Below are positions 16,702-24,877 of a stretch of DNA of 64,000 nucleotides, piece after piece (positions within the stretch are counted from its first letter, which is position 1; each line of letters opens with the position of its first letter). Position numbers and translations under genes: made by a program. The DNA is from PALG01 sp964495885 (lineage in GTDB: Bacteria > Bacteroidota > Bacteroidia > Flavobacteriales > Flavobacteriaceae), in assembly GCA_964495885.1 (NCBI GenBank), contig CAZBWO010000008.1, forward strand, positions 62,001 to 126,000. The letters are read 5' to 3'. The notes under the pieces are model-generated. The model did no database searches, was not told the origin of the DNA, and saw only the letters and a program-made list of their open reading frames with translations.

Positions 16702-17988
16702 ATGAGTATCATAATAGACATTCACGCCAGACAAATTTTTGATTCCCGCGGAAATCCTACCGTAGAAGTAGATGTTACTACCGAAACAGGATTTGTTGGC
16801 CGTGCGGCAGTACCCTCAGGGGCCTCTACCGGTGAACATGAAGCAGTAGAATTGCGTGATGGTGGAAATGATTATATGGGAAAAGGTGTACTAAAAGCTG
16901 TTGAAAATGTAAACGGAAAAATTGCAGGTACCTTGTTGGGTATTTCTGTATTTGACCAAGAGTGTATAGATCAAACCATGATTGAATTGGATGGTACCCC
17001 CAATAAATCGAAATTAGGCGCAAATGCCATTCTTGGGGTATCGTTGGCCGCTGCTAAAGCCGCCGCTCATGAATTGGGAATTCCATTGTACCGTTATGTT
17101 GGAGGAGTTAGTGCCAAAACGCTTCCAGTGCCGATGATGAATATTATTAATGGTGGTTCCCATAGTGATGCACCTATTGCTTTTCAGGAATTTATGGTGA
17201 TGCCCGTTAAGGCGAAATCTTTTACCCATGCCATGAAGATGGGTTCAGAAATATTCCATAATCTCAAAAAAGTATTGCATGATAGAGGGTTGAGTACCGC
17301 AGTAGGGGACGAAGGTGGTTTTGCACCAACGTTGGATGGTACTGAGGATGCTTTGGAAACTATTGCCCTGGCTACCGAAAAAGCAGGATACAAATTAGGA
17401 GATGAAGTAATGATTGCTTTAGACTGTGCTTCTGCCGAATTTTATGTAGACGGTAAATATGACTACTCTAAATTTGAAGGAGCTAGTGGAAAAGTAAGAA
17501 CTTCCACAGAACAGGCAGACTACCTCGCAGAACTTTGTAGTAAGTATCCTATCATCTCTATTGAAGATGGGATGGACGAAAATGATTGGGAAGGTTGGAA
17601 ATACCTTACGGAAAAAGTCGGGGACAAAGTTCAACTGGTAGGGGATGATTTATTTGTGACCAACGTAGAACGTCTCTCCAGAGGAATTGAAGAAGGCATT
17701 GCCAATTCCATATTGATTAAAGTAAACCAAATTGGAACCCTAAGTGAAACCATTGCTGCTGTTAATATGGCTCAAAATGCAGGGTACACCTGTGTGATGT
17801 CACACCGAAGTGGGGAAACAGAAGACAACACCATTGCTGATCTTGCGGTCGCATTAAACACGGGGCAAATCAAAACCGGATCTGCTTCCAGAAGTGATAG
17901 AATGGCAAAATACAATCAGTTATTACGTATTGAAGAGCAACTAGCAGAGGTTGCATATTATCCTCAAAGTAAAGCTTTTAAAGTATAA
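16702..17988 (+). CDS. eno: Enolase
   Basis: Enolase interconverts 2-phosphoglycerate and phosphoenolpyruvate in glycolysis and gluconeogenesis. The 428-residue product starts with the family sequence IIDIHARQIFDSRGNPTVEV. It contains GDEGGFAPTL, the magnesium ligands in IALDCASAEFY, SIEDGMDENDW and VGDDLFVTN, and the signature ILIKVNQIGTLSET. A possible variant -7 box TATCTTCA lies about 35 bp upstream. The gene stands alone between two terminators. Confidence 0.99.
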   Translation: MSIIIDIHARQIFDSRGNPTVEVDVTTETGFVGRAAVPSGASTGEHEAVELRDGGNDYMGKGVLKAVENVNGKIAGTLLGISVFDQECIDQTMIELDGTPNKSKLGANAILGVSLAAAKAAAHELGIPLYRYVGGVSAKTLPVPMMNIINGGSHSDAPIAFQEFMVMPVKAKSFTHAMKMGSEIFHNLKKVLHDRGLSTAVGDEGGFAPTLDGTEDALETIALATEKAGYKLGDEVMIALDCASAEFYVDGKYDYSKFEGASGKVRTSTEQADYLAELCSKYPIISIEDGMDENDWEGWKYLTEKVGDKVQLVGDDLFVTNVERLSRGIEEGIANSILIKVNQIGTLSETIAAVNMAQNAGYTCVMSHRSGETEDNTIADLAVALNTGQIKTGSASRSDRMAKYNQLLRIEEQLAEVAYYPQSKAFKV

Positions 17989-18015
17989 AAAGACGTGTAA
18001 ATCAACAGCTTTTTT

Positions 18016-18043
18016 AAAACCTGCTATTTGGCAGGTTTTTTTT
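18016..18043 (+). terminator. Intrinsic terminator of eno
   Basis: AAAACCTGC pairs with GCAGGTTTT around a 6-nt loop and runs into eight T residues. Confidence 0.9.
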
Positions 18044-18170
18044 GTGTTCGAATGATATTTAATATTAAGTTTTTTTTAACCCAACTTGATTGCTGAAATG
18101 TTAAAAAAATAGTACAATATTTCGTAAATTAGCAATCCTTTTATAACCCTTAAAAACTTTATTGAGCAAT

Positions 18171-19457
18171 ATGTCCAAAAAAGCGACCCTAGAAATTAAT
18201 GGTGAAAAATATGAATTTCCCGTTATAGTTGGTACTGAAAATGAAACCGCTATTGATATTAAAACCCTTCGTGGTGCCACTGGCGGAATCATTACTATAG
18301 ATCCAGGCTATAAGAACACCGGTTCTTGCGAAAGTGCCATTACATTTTTAGACGGGGAAAAAGGAATCCTTCGTTACCGGGGCTATGCTATTGAGGAATT
18401 AGCAGAAAAAGCCGATTTCCTGGAAGTTGCCTATTTGCTCATCTTTGGTGAACTGCCAACCCGTGAGCAATTACAAAAGTTTTATAATGATATCAAAGAG
18501 CATACGCACGTAGATGAAGATGTAAAGAAAATCATTGATGGGTTCCCTAAATCTGCACACCCCATGGGTGTATTGTCTTCCTTAACAAGTGCCTTGATTG
18601 CATTTAATCCTTCATCTGTGAATGTAGATAGCGAGGAAGATATGTATCGTGCTATTGTTCGTATTTTAGCGAAATTCCCTGTATTAACAGCTTGGGCACA
18701 CCGCAAACGTGCTGGTTTGCCGCTGGAATATGGAGATGATAATTTGGGTTATGTAGAGAATTTCCTGAAAATGATGTTTAAAAAACCCGGAAGTGATTAT
18801 ACCCATAACAAAGTAATTACAGACGCGGTAGATAAATTGTTGATTCTCCACGGAGATCACGAGCAAAATTGCTCTACTTCAACCGTTCGGATTGTAGGTT
18901 CTTCCCATGCTGGATTATTTGCATCCCTTTCCGCAGGAATCAATGCCCTTTGGGGGCCACTTCACGGCGGAGCTAACCAAGCCGTGATTGAAATGTTGGA
19001 GGCCATTAAGGAAGATGGAGGGGATACCAAAAAATACATGGCAAAGGCAAAAGACAAGGATGATCCTTTCCGTTTGATGGGATTTGGACACAGGGTTTAC
19101 AAAAACTTTGATCCACGTGCAAAAATCATCAAAAAAGCTGCTGATGATATCCTAGGAACCTTGGGAATTGAAGATCCTGTATTGGATATAGCGAAGGGCT
19201 TGGAAAAGGAAGCATTGGAGGATTCCTATTTCGTAGATCGCAAGCTATATCCTAATGTAGATTTCTATTCTGGTATAATTTATAGGGCATTAGGTATTCC
19301 TGTAGAAATGTTTACACCCATGTTTGCATTGGGGAGACTACCTGGTTGGATTGCACAATGGCGTGAAATGCGCTTAAGAAAGGAACCTATTGGAAGGCCT
19401 AGACAAGTCTATATTGGAGAAAACCTACGCTCTTTTAAAGATATCGATAACCGTTAA
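18171..19457 (+). CDS. gltA: Citrate synthase
   Basis: Citrate synthase condenses acetyl-CoA and oxaloacetate in the TCA cycle. The ATG at 18171 gives 428 residues starting MSKKATLEINGEKYEFPVI; a TTG nine bases earlier is a less likely start. The short N-terminal beta domain is followed by the all-helical core with GILRYRGYAIEELA. The two catalytic histidines are in LHGDHEQNCSTSTVR and GPLHGGANQAV, with a third His in GFGHRVYKNFDPRAKII. It is of the type I hexameric kind by its N-terminal domain. It is followed by a terminator. Confidence 0.98.
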   Translation: MSKKATLEINGEKYEFPVIVGTENETAIDIKTLRGATGGIITIDPGYKNTGSCESAITFLDGEKGILRYRGYAIEELAEKADFLEVAYLLIFGELPTREQLQKFYNDIKEHTHVDEDVKKIIDGFPKSAHPMGVLSSLTSALIAFNPSSVNVDSEEDMYRAIVRILAKFPVLTAWAHRKRAGLPLEYGDDNLGYVENFLKMMFKKPGSDYTHNKVITDAVDKLLILHGDHEQNCSTSTVRIVGSSHAGLFASLSAGINALWGPLHGGANQAVIEMLEAIKEDGGDTKKYMAKAKDKDDPFRLMGFGHRVYKNFDPRAKIIKKAADDILGTLGIEDPVLDIAKGLEKEALEDSYFVDRKLYPNVDFYSGIIYRALGIPVEMFTPMFALGRLPGWIAQWREMRLRKEPIGRPRQVYIGENLRSFKDIDNR

Positions 19458-19478
19458 GTTAGGTTATTAGAGTATTCG

Positions 19479-19506
19479 AGCATCCACATTTTGTGGATGC
19501 TTTTTT
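19479..19506 (+). terminator. Intrinsic terminator of gltA
   Basis: AGCATCCAC pairs with GTGGATGCT around a 5-nt loop and continues into six T residues. Confidence 0.9.
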
Positions 19507-19518
19507 ATAACATCCTAT

Positions 19519-20430
19519 ATGAAACTGCACGTTACAAATGAAATTTCACGTTTAAGGGCTGTAATTTTGGGTATCGCCAAAGAGATAGGTCCAGTGCCAA
19601 CTTTGGAAGAAACCTATGATCCTAAATCTGCAGAGCACATCAAAGCAGGTACCTATCCTTTGGAAGAGGATATGGTAAAGGAATTGGCAGCTGTTTTAAA
19701 AGTATTGGAAAAGTATGATGTTACAGTATATCGTCCGCACATTCTAGAAGATTGCAATCAGATATTTGCAAGGGACATTGCCATGGTCATTGACGATAAA
19801 ATGATTGTTGCCAATATCTTGCCAGATAGGGAAAGGGAGATAGATGCTATTGAACATATTTGGTCACAGGTTGAAAAAAAGAATAGAATTCAATTACCCG
19901 AACATTGCCATATAGAAGGCGGTGATGTAATGCCTTGGGGTGAGTATATATTTGTAGGGACCTACAGGGGTGAAGATTACGCCAATTATATTACTGCTCG
20001 TACAAACATGAAAGCAGTAGAAGCACTACAGGACCTGTTTCCAAATAAAATCGTTAAATCCTTCAACCTTAAAAAATCAAATACAGATCCTAGAGAAAAT
20101 GCACTCCATTTAGATTGTTGCTTTCAGCCATTGGGAAAAGGAAAAGCGATTATCCATAAAGAAGGATTTTTGGAAGAAGAGGAATACCTGTGGTTGGTGA
20201 ATTTCTTCGGAAAGGAAAACTGCTTTCATATCACCAAGGATGAAATGTACCGTATGTTCAGTAATGTGTTTTCTATTTCCCCCGAAGTGGTCATTTCAGA
20301 AAAGAACTTTACCCGCTTAAATGACTGGCTTCGTAAGGAAGGGTTTACCGTAGAAGAGGTTCCCTATGCCGAAATTGCCAAACAGGAAGGCTTACTTCGT
20401 TGCAGTACCATGCCTTTGATTAGAGATTGA
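19519..20430 (+). CDS. Guanidino-modifying enzyme (arginine deiminase / amidinotransferase family)
   Basis: The 303-residue protein belongs to the arginine deiminase / dimethylargininase / amidinotransferase superfamily, whose members attack the guanidinium carbon of arginine-like substrates with an active-site cysteine. Family landmarks are visible in order: QIFARDIAMVI (substrate-binding Asp), HIEGGDVMPWG (Glu-Gly-Gly-Asp), NALHLDCCFQPLG (catalytic His) and the near-terminal C295 in LRCSTMPLIRD. The product could be citrulline if the substrate is free arginine. Dimethylargininase or amidinotransferase activity cannot be excluded from sequence alone. The gene lies 61 bp after gltA and close to a CtlX-like gene and argS, which fits arginine metabolism. 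Confidence 0.85.
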   Translation: MKLHVTNEISRLRAVILGIAKEIGPVPTLEETYDPKSAEHIKAGTYPLEEDMVKELAAVLKVLEKYDVTVYRPHILEDCNQIFARDIAMVIDDKMIVANILPDREREIDAIEHIWSQVEKKNRIQLPEHCHIEGGDVMPWGEYIFVGTYRGEDYANYITARTNMKAVEALQDLFPNKIVKSFNLKKSNTDPRENALHLDCCFQPLGKGKAIIHKEGFLEEEEYLWLVNFFGKENCFHITKDEMYRMFSNVFSISPEVVISEKNFTRLNDWLRKEGFTVEEVPYAEIAKQEGLLRCSTMPLIRD

Positions 20431-20479
20431 AGTGTAATGTATTTAACACGATTGCGACATAGTAGGTAAATTGCTTGCT

Positions 20480-21292
20480 ATGAAAAGAATATCATTACTG
20501 CTTACACTGTTTTCATGTATCTCTATCACCTTAGCTCAAGGTAGGATTGACGGCTTTTATCTAGGAAAGGGCAATGCTACTGCTGTATTGGGTGCAGGTT
20601 TTGAAGATCCTAATGCCTATTTTGCTGGTACTGATAAACTAGATCTAGAACGGGATGTCTATTACATAAGTCTATATTTGGCTTATGGAATTTCAGATAA
20701 ATTAGAGGCTTCCATTTCTCTTCCTTACATCATTAGTAATGATAACAAAAATCTTCAGGATCTTTCCCTCTTTTTGAAGTATCAATTTTTTGAAAAACAA
20801 TTTGGCGAAGGAACATTTCAGTTTAGTGCTGCCGGCGGATTCTCTACCCCTGTTTCCAATTATACTATAGGCAGCTTAAATGATATTGGTCAACAGGCAA
20901 CCATCATTGAATCCCGGTTATTGGTTCATTATAAAAATAATAACGGATGGTTTGGAACCCTACAAAGTGGATATTCCTTTAAATTAGAGGAAGTTCCAGA
21001 TAGCTTTCCGGTGATCCTAAAGCTAGGAAAAGCAGCCGCTCAATGGTATTTTGATGTGTATTATGATTTTCAACATGCCTTTGGAGGGATTGATTATTTA
21101 GGAACGCCAAGACCGCAAAACTTCAAAGAATTTGGAGTAGATTATCACAAAGTAGGGGGTACTTTTTTTAAACCTATTGGGAATGGTTTTGGTGCCTACG
21201 GAAGCATAGCCTATGTGTTCGCGGGGCGCAACACTTTCCGTGGGCCTAGTTACGGATTGGGGATAGTTTATAATTTCCGGTTGATTGAATAA
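20480..21292 (+). CDS. Predicted outer-membrane beta-barrel protein
   Basis: I do not recognise a named family. The ATG at 20480 gives 270 residues with a clear signal peptide (MKRISLLLTLFSCISITLAQ). The mature part alternates short hydrophobic strands with turns rich in Asn, Gly and Asp, for example YISLYLAYGISDKLEASISL and LQSGYSFKLEE, and ends in an aromatic-rich strand (LGIVYNFRLIE). This pattern fits a small outer-membrane barrel. It is 49 bp after the guanidino-modifying enzyme and meets maa tail to tail with a 3-bp gap. Substrate and function are unknown. Confidence 0.65.
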   Translation: MKRISLLLTLFSCISITLAQGRIDGFYLGKGNATAVLGAGFEDPNAYFAGTDKLDLERDVYYISLYLAYGISDKLEASISLPYIISNDNKNLQDLSLFLKYQFFEKQFGEGTFQFSAAGGFSTPVSNYTIGSLNDIGQQATIIESRLLVHYKNNNGWFGTLQSGYSFKLEEVPDSFPVILKLGKAAAQWYFDVYYDFQHAFGGIDYLGTPRPQNFKEFGVDYHKVGGTFFKPIGNGFGAYGSIAYVFAGRNTFRGPSYGLGIVYNFRLIE

Positions 21293-21295
21293 TCT

Positions 21296-21853
21296 TTAGG
21301 CCTCAATGTGCTTAATAACCTTTGCTGGATTTCCACCTACCAAGACATCATTAGGAATATCTTTGGTCACTACAGCCCCGGCACCAATTACGGCCCTATC
21401 ACCAATAGTCACTCCCGGGCAAATGATTGCCCCACCGCCAATCCAAACATCATCGCCTATGGTAATAGGTTTAGCAAACTCCTTTCCAGAGTTTCGCTCC
21501 TTTGCATTTAATGGGTGGGTTGCAGTATAGATTTGTACATTAGGAGCCAACATGACCCTGTTGCCAATGGTTACGGGCATTACATCCAAAATGCAACAAT
21601 TGTAATTCATGAATACATTATAACCAACTGTGATGTTGTAACCATAATCACAATAAAAAGGGGGTTCTACCCAGAGGTTTTTTCCAGTCTTTCCAAACAA
21701 CTTTTGAAGTAACAAATTGCGCTGCTCTTTTTGGGTTTCATCCATCTGGTTAATTTCCTGAAACAACAATTTTGCAGCCTCACGCTCTGCCATCAAAACG
21801 GGGTCTAAGGGGTTGTACATTTCACCAGCTAGCATTTTTTGTTTTTCGGTCAT
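21296..21853 (-). CDS. Maltose/galactoside O-acetyltransferase family (left-handed beta-helix)
   Basis: The 185-residue protein is a hexapeptide-repeat acetyltransferase of the maltose O-acetyltransferase family, using acetyl-CoA to acetylate sugars. The N-terminal MLAGEMYNPLDPVLMAEREAA segment is the typical Mac domain. The catalytic histidine is in YTATHPLNAKER and the repeats follow (IGDDVWIGGGAIICPGVTIG, VIGAGAVVTKDIP). The sugar acceptor cannot be read from sequence. The upstream region on its strand has TTG-N21-TATCTTCG (21902 to 21871), one mismatch from the consensus box, sharing the divergent gap with the ctlX promoter. Confidence 0.9.
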   Translation of the reverse strand: MTEKQKMLAGEMYNPLDPVLMAEREAAKLLFQEINQMDETQKEQRNLLLQKLFGKTGKNLWVEPPFYCDYGYNITVGYNVFMNYNCCILDVMPVTIGNRVMLAPNVQIYTATHPLNAKERNSGKEFAKPITIGDDVWIGGGAIICPGVTIGDRAVIGAGAVVTKDIPNDVLVGGNPAKVIKHIEA

Positions 21854-21914
21854 TTTTAACAGGATTTAAACGAAGATACCTAAATCTTTTGATAGGTTGC
21901 AATGCAAAAAAATC

Positions 21915-21922
21915 TATTTTTG
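21915..21922 (+). promoter_or_regulatory. ctlX promoter -7 box TATTTTTG
   Basis: TATTTTTG matches TAnnTTTG and lies 20 bp before the ctlX start. A TTG at 21889-21891 gives a 23-bp spacer. The divergent maa promoter overlaps this region. Confidence 0.6.
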
Positions 21923-21942
21923 TGAGTAGTAAATAAACGTCC

Positions 21943-22878
21943 ATGAAGCAAATAACCGATACCCTTTTGATGATTCGTCCGGTAGCGTTTCGAATGAACG
22001 AACAAACCGCCGTCAATAATTTTTTTCAGGAGGATTTGGACCTTAAAAATGCTGAAATCAATACAAAAGCCCAACAGGAGTTTGATGCTTTTGTAGCGAA
22101 ACTTCGTTCCGTAGGGGTTCAGGTAATTGTTGAGAATGATGACTTGCTTATGGATACTCCAGATTCTATTTTTCCAAATAACTGGGTGAGTTTCCATCGC
22201 AGTGGAATTGTGGCATTATATCCCATGTTTGCGGAAAACCGAAGAAGGGAACGTCGTGAGGAAATCATGGATCGCCTGGAAGCGGAAGGCTTCCACATTG
22301 AAGGATATATGGATTATACCCCAGCAGAAGAAGAAGGAGTGTTTTTGGAAGGTACGGGAAGTATTATCATGGATAGGGAACATCAGAAGGCCTATTGTGC
22401 ATTGTCCCCAAGGGCGCATGAAGAACTTTTTATTGAATTTTGTGAAGATTTTGAGTGTGATCCGGTGATCTTTACGGCAAATCAGTGGGTAGATGGTGTT
22501 CGAAAACCAATTTATCACACCAATGTGATGATGTGTATTGCAGAAGAGTTTTGTGTGATTTGCTTGGATGCGATAGATGACAAAGCTGAAAAGAAAGCGG
22601 TGATTCGGCATTTAAAGGAAACGGGAAAAGAAATCATTCCCATCACCGAAGCACAAATGTATCATTTTGCGGGAAACATGCTCCAAGTTCAGGGAAAGGA
22701 CAATAAATACTTGGTGATGAGCAAAACAGCTCATGAATCCCTAACTGAGGCACAAATTAAAGTCATCGAAAAATATTGCCCAATTTTGAGTAGTGATTTG
22801 GAAACTATTGAAACCTGCGGAGGTGGAAGTGCACGTTGCATGATGGCTGAAGTATTTCTACCAAAGGAAGGTGCTTAA
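21943..22878 (+). CDS. ctlX: Citrulline hydrolase CtlX-like protein
   Basis: The 311-residue protein is in the guanidino-modifying superfamily and resembles the CtlX branch, for which conversion of citrulline to ornithine, CO2 and ammonia is the assigned role. It starts MKQITDTLLMIRPVAFRMNEQT. It has DTPDSIFPNNWVSFHRSG, FLEGTGSIIMDRE, YHTNVMMCIAEEF (with the family His) and the C-terminal nucleophile C299 in GGGSARCMMAEVFLP. A second superfamily member lies 1.5 kb upstream and argS 2 kb downstream. The gene overlaps the convergent SDR gene by four bases. The family call is firm; the exact reaction is by family resemblance. Confidence 0.85.
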   Translation: MKQITDTLLMIRPVAFRMNEQTAVNNFFQEDLDLKNAEINTKAQQEFDAFVAKLRSVGVQVIVENDDLLMDTPDSIFPNNWVSFHRSGIVALYPMFAENRRRERREEIMDRLEAEGFHIEGYMDYTPAEEEGVFLEGTGSIIMDREHQKAYCALSPRAHEELFIEFCEDFECDPVIFTANQWVDGVRKPIYHTNVMMCIAEEFCVICLDAIDDKAEKKAVIRHLKETGKEIIPITEAQMYHFAGNMLQVQGKDNKYLVMSKTAHESLTEAQIKVIEKYCPILSSDLETIETCGGGSARCMMAEVFLPKEGA

Positions 22879-24296
22879 CCTTCTGCAATATTTTTAATCA
22901 TTCCTCCAAAAATAAAATAGTGAAAGGGCAGGAGGGAATACCAATAAAGTCTTCCCCACAATCCTTTTGGCCGAAACGTGGCCGTTTGGTACAATACATT
23001 ATTTTCATCAATCTTGAATTCAAGCCAAGCTTCCCCCGGAAGTTTCATTTCGGCAAAGAGCAATAGTCTTTTTTCTTTTGGATCGGCGTAAAGGACTCTC
23101 CAAAAGTCCAATGCGTCTCCTGCAAAAATTTTATTGGGATGCGTTCTACCTCTTCGTAAGCCAACACCTCCCACTAATTGGTCCATAAATCCCCTAATCT
23201 TCCAAAGCCAATTTCCGTAGTACCAACCTTTCTCACCTCCAATAGACCAAATATTGGAAAGGACTTTCTTGGGGTTTTTTATGGCTTGTTTTTTTTCATC
23301 TTTCAAACAGCCATATTTGGGAACTTGGATATAACCCTTCAAATTACTAAATCTACCAGCAACCAATGAATCTTTCCAACTGGAAACGACTAAATTTTGT
23401 TCAATTTTGACAAACGCTTTTTGAATGGCTTCTTCATAGGAAATAGGATCAATACCCAGCATTTGCTGTAGTCTATTGTCTTTGGCAACCACTTCCATTT
23501 TCATACTGTCTACAAGGTTTACTGCTAATTTGTATGTGGTGGAGGTGACAAAGTATAACCAATAAGAAGACAGCCTGGGTGACATGAAAGGCACCGAAAT
23601 AATCCAAAGGCGAAGGCCTCTAACTTTCGCATACCCTTTCAGCATTTGTTTGTAAGTAAGTACATCGGGTCCGCCAATATCAAACGATTGATCATAGCAT
23701 TTTTCATTGCCAACTACTCCAGAAAGAAAGGCAATGACATCGCGAATGGCAATGGGTTGGATTTTGGTTTTGAGCCATTTTGGAGCAATCATTAATGGCA
23801 GCTTTTCGCATAAATCCCTAATGATTTCAAAAGAAGAGCTACCGCTCCCCACCACAATTCCAGCCCGGAGTACCGTTAAGTGAAAACTGCCCTCATACAA
23901 TAAATCTTCTACCTGCTTTCTTGAAGCTAAATGCTTAGAAAGGCTTTCTTCATTAACCATGCCGCTTAAATAGATTACTTGCTGCACAGCAGTATGTCCC
24001 ATGTATTGGATGAAATTCTTTGCTGCCTGTGCCTCCAATTCATCAAAGTCTTTGGTAGATACACTCATGGAATGAATGAGGTAGTAGGCAACATCAATAT
24101 CTTTCGGGAAATTCTCCAGCGAAACCTCCTTTAGAAAATCTATTTCCAGTATGGATACTTTTTCAATGGTTTCTGGATCCAGCGGAATCCTATTAGCATC
24201 CCGAACACAACAAACCACGTCATGCCCTTGTTCTAAAAGGGTTGGTAATAATCGCATTCCAATGTATCCATTGGCTCCTGTAAGTAGAATTTTCAA
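22875..24296 (-). CDS. Atypical SDR family NAD(P)-binding protein with C-terminal DUF2867-like domain
   Basis: The 473-residue protein begins with a Rossmann nucleotide-binding motif, TGANGYIGMRLLPTL. The extended-SDR part runs through about residue 290 with LRAGIVVGSGSSSFEIIRDL. The C-terminal ~160 residues (GWYYGNWLWKIRGFMDQLVG, FRPKGLWGRLYWYSLLPFH) resemble DUF2867, which has a polyketide-cyclase-like fold. The start codon is TTG at 24296, needed because the Rossmann motif begins six codons later and no ATG is available upstream. The reaction is unknown. The upstream region carries a 15-mer shared exactly with the fasciclin gene. Confidence 0.8.
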   Translation of the reverse strand: MKILLTGANGYIGMRLLPTLLEQGHDVVCCVRDANRIPLDPETIEKVSILEIDFLKEVSLENFPKDIDVAYYLIHSMSVSTKDFDELEAQAAKNFIQYMGHTAVQQVIYLSGMVNEESLSKHLASRKQVEDLLYEGSFHLTVLRAGIVVGSGSSSFEIIRDLCEKLPLMIAPKWLKTKIQPIAIRDVIAFLSGVVGNEKCYDQSFDIGGPDVLTYKQMLKGYAKVRGLRLWIISVPFMSPRLSSYWLYFVTSTTYKLAVNLVDSMKMEVVAKDNRLQQMLGIDPISYEEAIQKAFVKIEQNLVVSSWKDSLVAGRFSNLKGYIQVPKYGCLKDEKKQAIKNPKKVLSNIWSIGGEKGWYYGNWLWKIRGFMDQLVGGVGLRRGRTHPNKIFAGDALDFWRVLYADPKEKRLLLFAEMKLPGEAWLEFKIDENNVLYQTATFRPKGLWGRLYWYSLLPFHYFIFGGMIKNIAEG

Positions 24297-24330
24297 AAGA
24301 AATATTTGTTTAAACTTAAGTAAATAAGAC

Positions 24331-24345
24331 TAAACAAAAAGTTAA
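24331..24345. promoter_or_regulatory. Candidate regulator site, TAAACAAAAAGTTAA (copy 1)
   Basis: This 15-mer is identical to bases 44527-44541. It lies 35 bp upstream of the SDR start codon. Around it three half-site-like words follow at 11-12-bp intervals (CTAAAC, GTTAAG, GTTAAT). A binding-site role is inferred from the exact match in two distant upstream regions. Confidence 0.4.
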
Positions 24346-24362
24346 GAAGCGGTTAATTTTAT

Positions 24363-24794
24363 TTAGAGATCTTCTATGCGTGGTGCAAGGAAATTGGTCT
24401 TTGCTTCCATTATTTTTTTCATAAAGCGATGGATACCCTTATCCTTGGATTTCGCTTCAATTTTAACAAAATAATCATCCCGATAAAGCGAATATTCGTT
24501 GGCATTTCCTTTGTACAGGGTAAGCTTGTAAAAAGGGATAATTAATGCGTAGGATTCAAGTAAGGATCTAAACCCTATAATAATGCCCTTAGGCCGCATT
24601 TCAATATTGCAAACGTTACGGTTGTTATCCAAAACCATCAAATTATGAATCTGAATGCTCATGCCTACCATATTAAGGCGAGGAGAGCCTATACCTCCCA
24701 TTTTGATACGTTCCATCAATGGAAAGGGATTTCCAAGCTCTGAATTAATTTTTTGGATTACTTCTTTATTGTTGTAGGAGACATTCAGGATCAT
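24363..24794 (-). CDS. Hypothetical protein
   Basis: I do not recognise the family. From the ATG at 24794 the product has 143 residues, no signal peptide and no clear membrane segment. It has several basic and hydrophobic stretches, such as ERIKMGGIGSPRLNMVGMSI and KLTLYKGNANEYSLYRDDYF, and a basic C-terminal helix (RFMKKIMEAKT). The composition fits a soluble cytoplasmic protein. It is divergent from argS and ends 66 bp before the SDR gene on the same strand. Confidence 0.6.
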   Translation of the reverse strand: MILNVSYNNKEVIQKINSELGNPFPLMERIKMGGIGSPRLNMVGMSIQIHNLMVLDNNRNVCNIEMRPKGIIIGFRSLLESYALIIPFYKLTLYKGNANEYSLYRDDYFVKIEAKSKDKGIHRFMKKIMEAKTNFLAPRIEDL

Positions 24795-24829
24795 GGCCAA
24801 CACTTTTTAACAAGATACAGATTCAGGCA

Positions 24830-24847
24830 TTTTTTAACGTTAAAAAA
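24830..24847. promoter_or_regulatory. 18-bp perfect palindrome upstream of argS
   Basis: TTTTTTAACGTTAAAAAA is a perfect palindrome. It ends five bases before the argS -7 box and lies 36 bp upstream of the divergent hypothetical gene. It is placed where a repressor could cover the -33 region. The binding protein is unknown. Confidence 0.45.
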
Positions 24848-24851
24848 ATGG

Positions 24852-24859
24852 TAACTTTG
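24852..24859 (+). promoter_or_regulatory. argS promoter -7 box TAACTTTG
   Basis: TAACTTTG matches TAnnTTTG and ends 18 bp before the chosen argS start at 24878. It excludes the upstream in-frame ATG at 24848. No TTG is seen at the expected -33 distance. Confidence 0.55.
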
Positions 24860-24877
24860 TGGGCTCAAAATAACGCT

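Noticed and set aside
24830..24847. ArgR box upstream of argS
   Set aside because: The palindrome lacks the TGAAT/ATTCA half sites typical of arginine repressor sites.
24848..24877. Earlier ATG at 24848 as the argS start
   Set aside because: The TAACTTTG promoter box lies after it, so a transcript from this promoter would not contain that codon.
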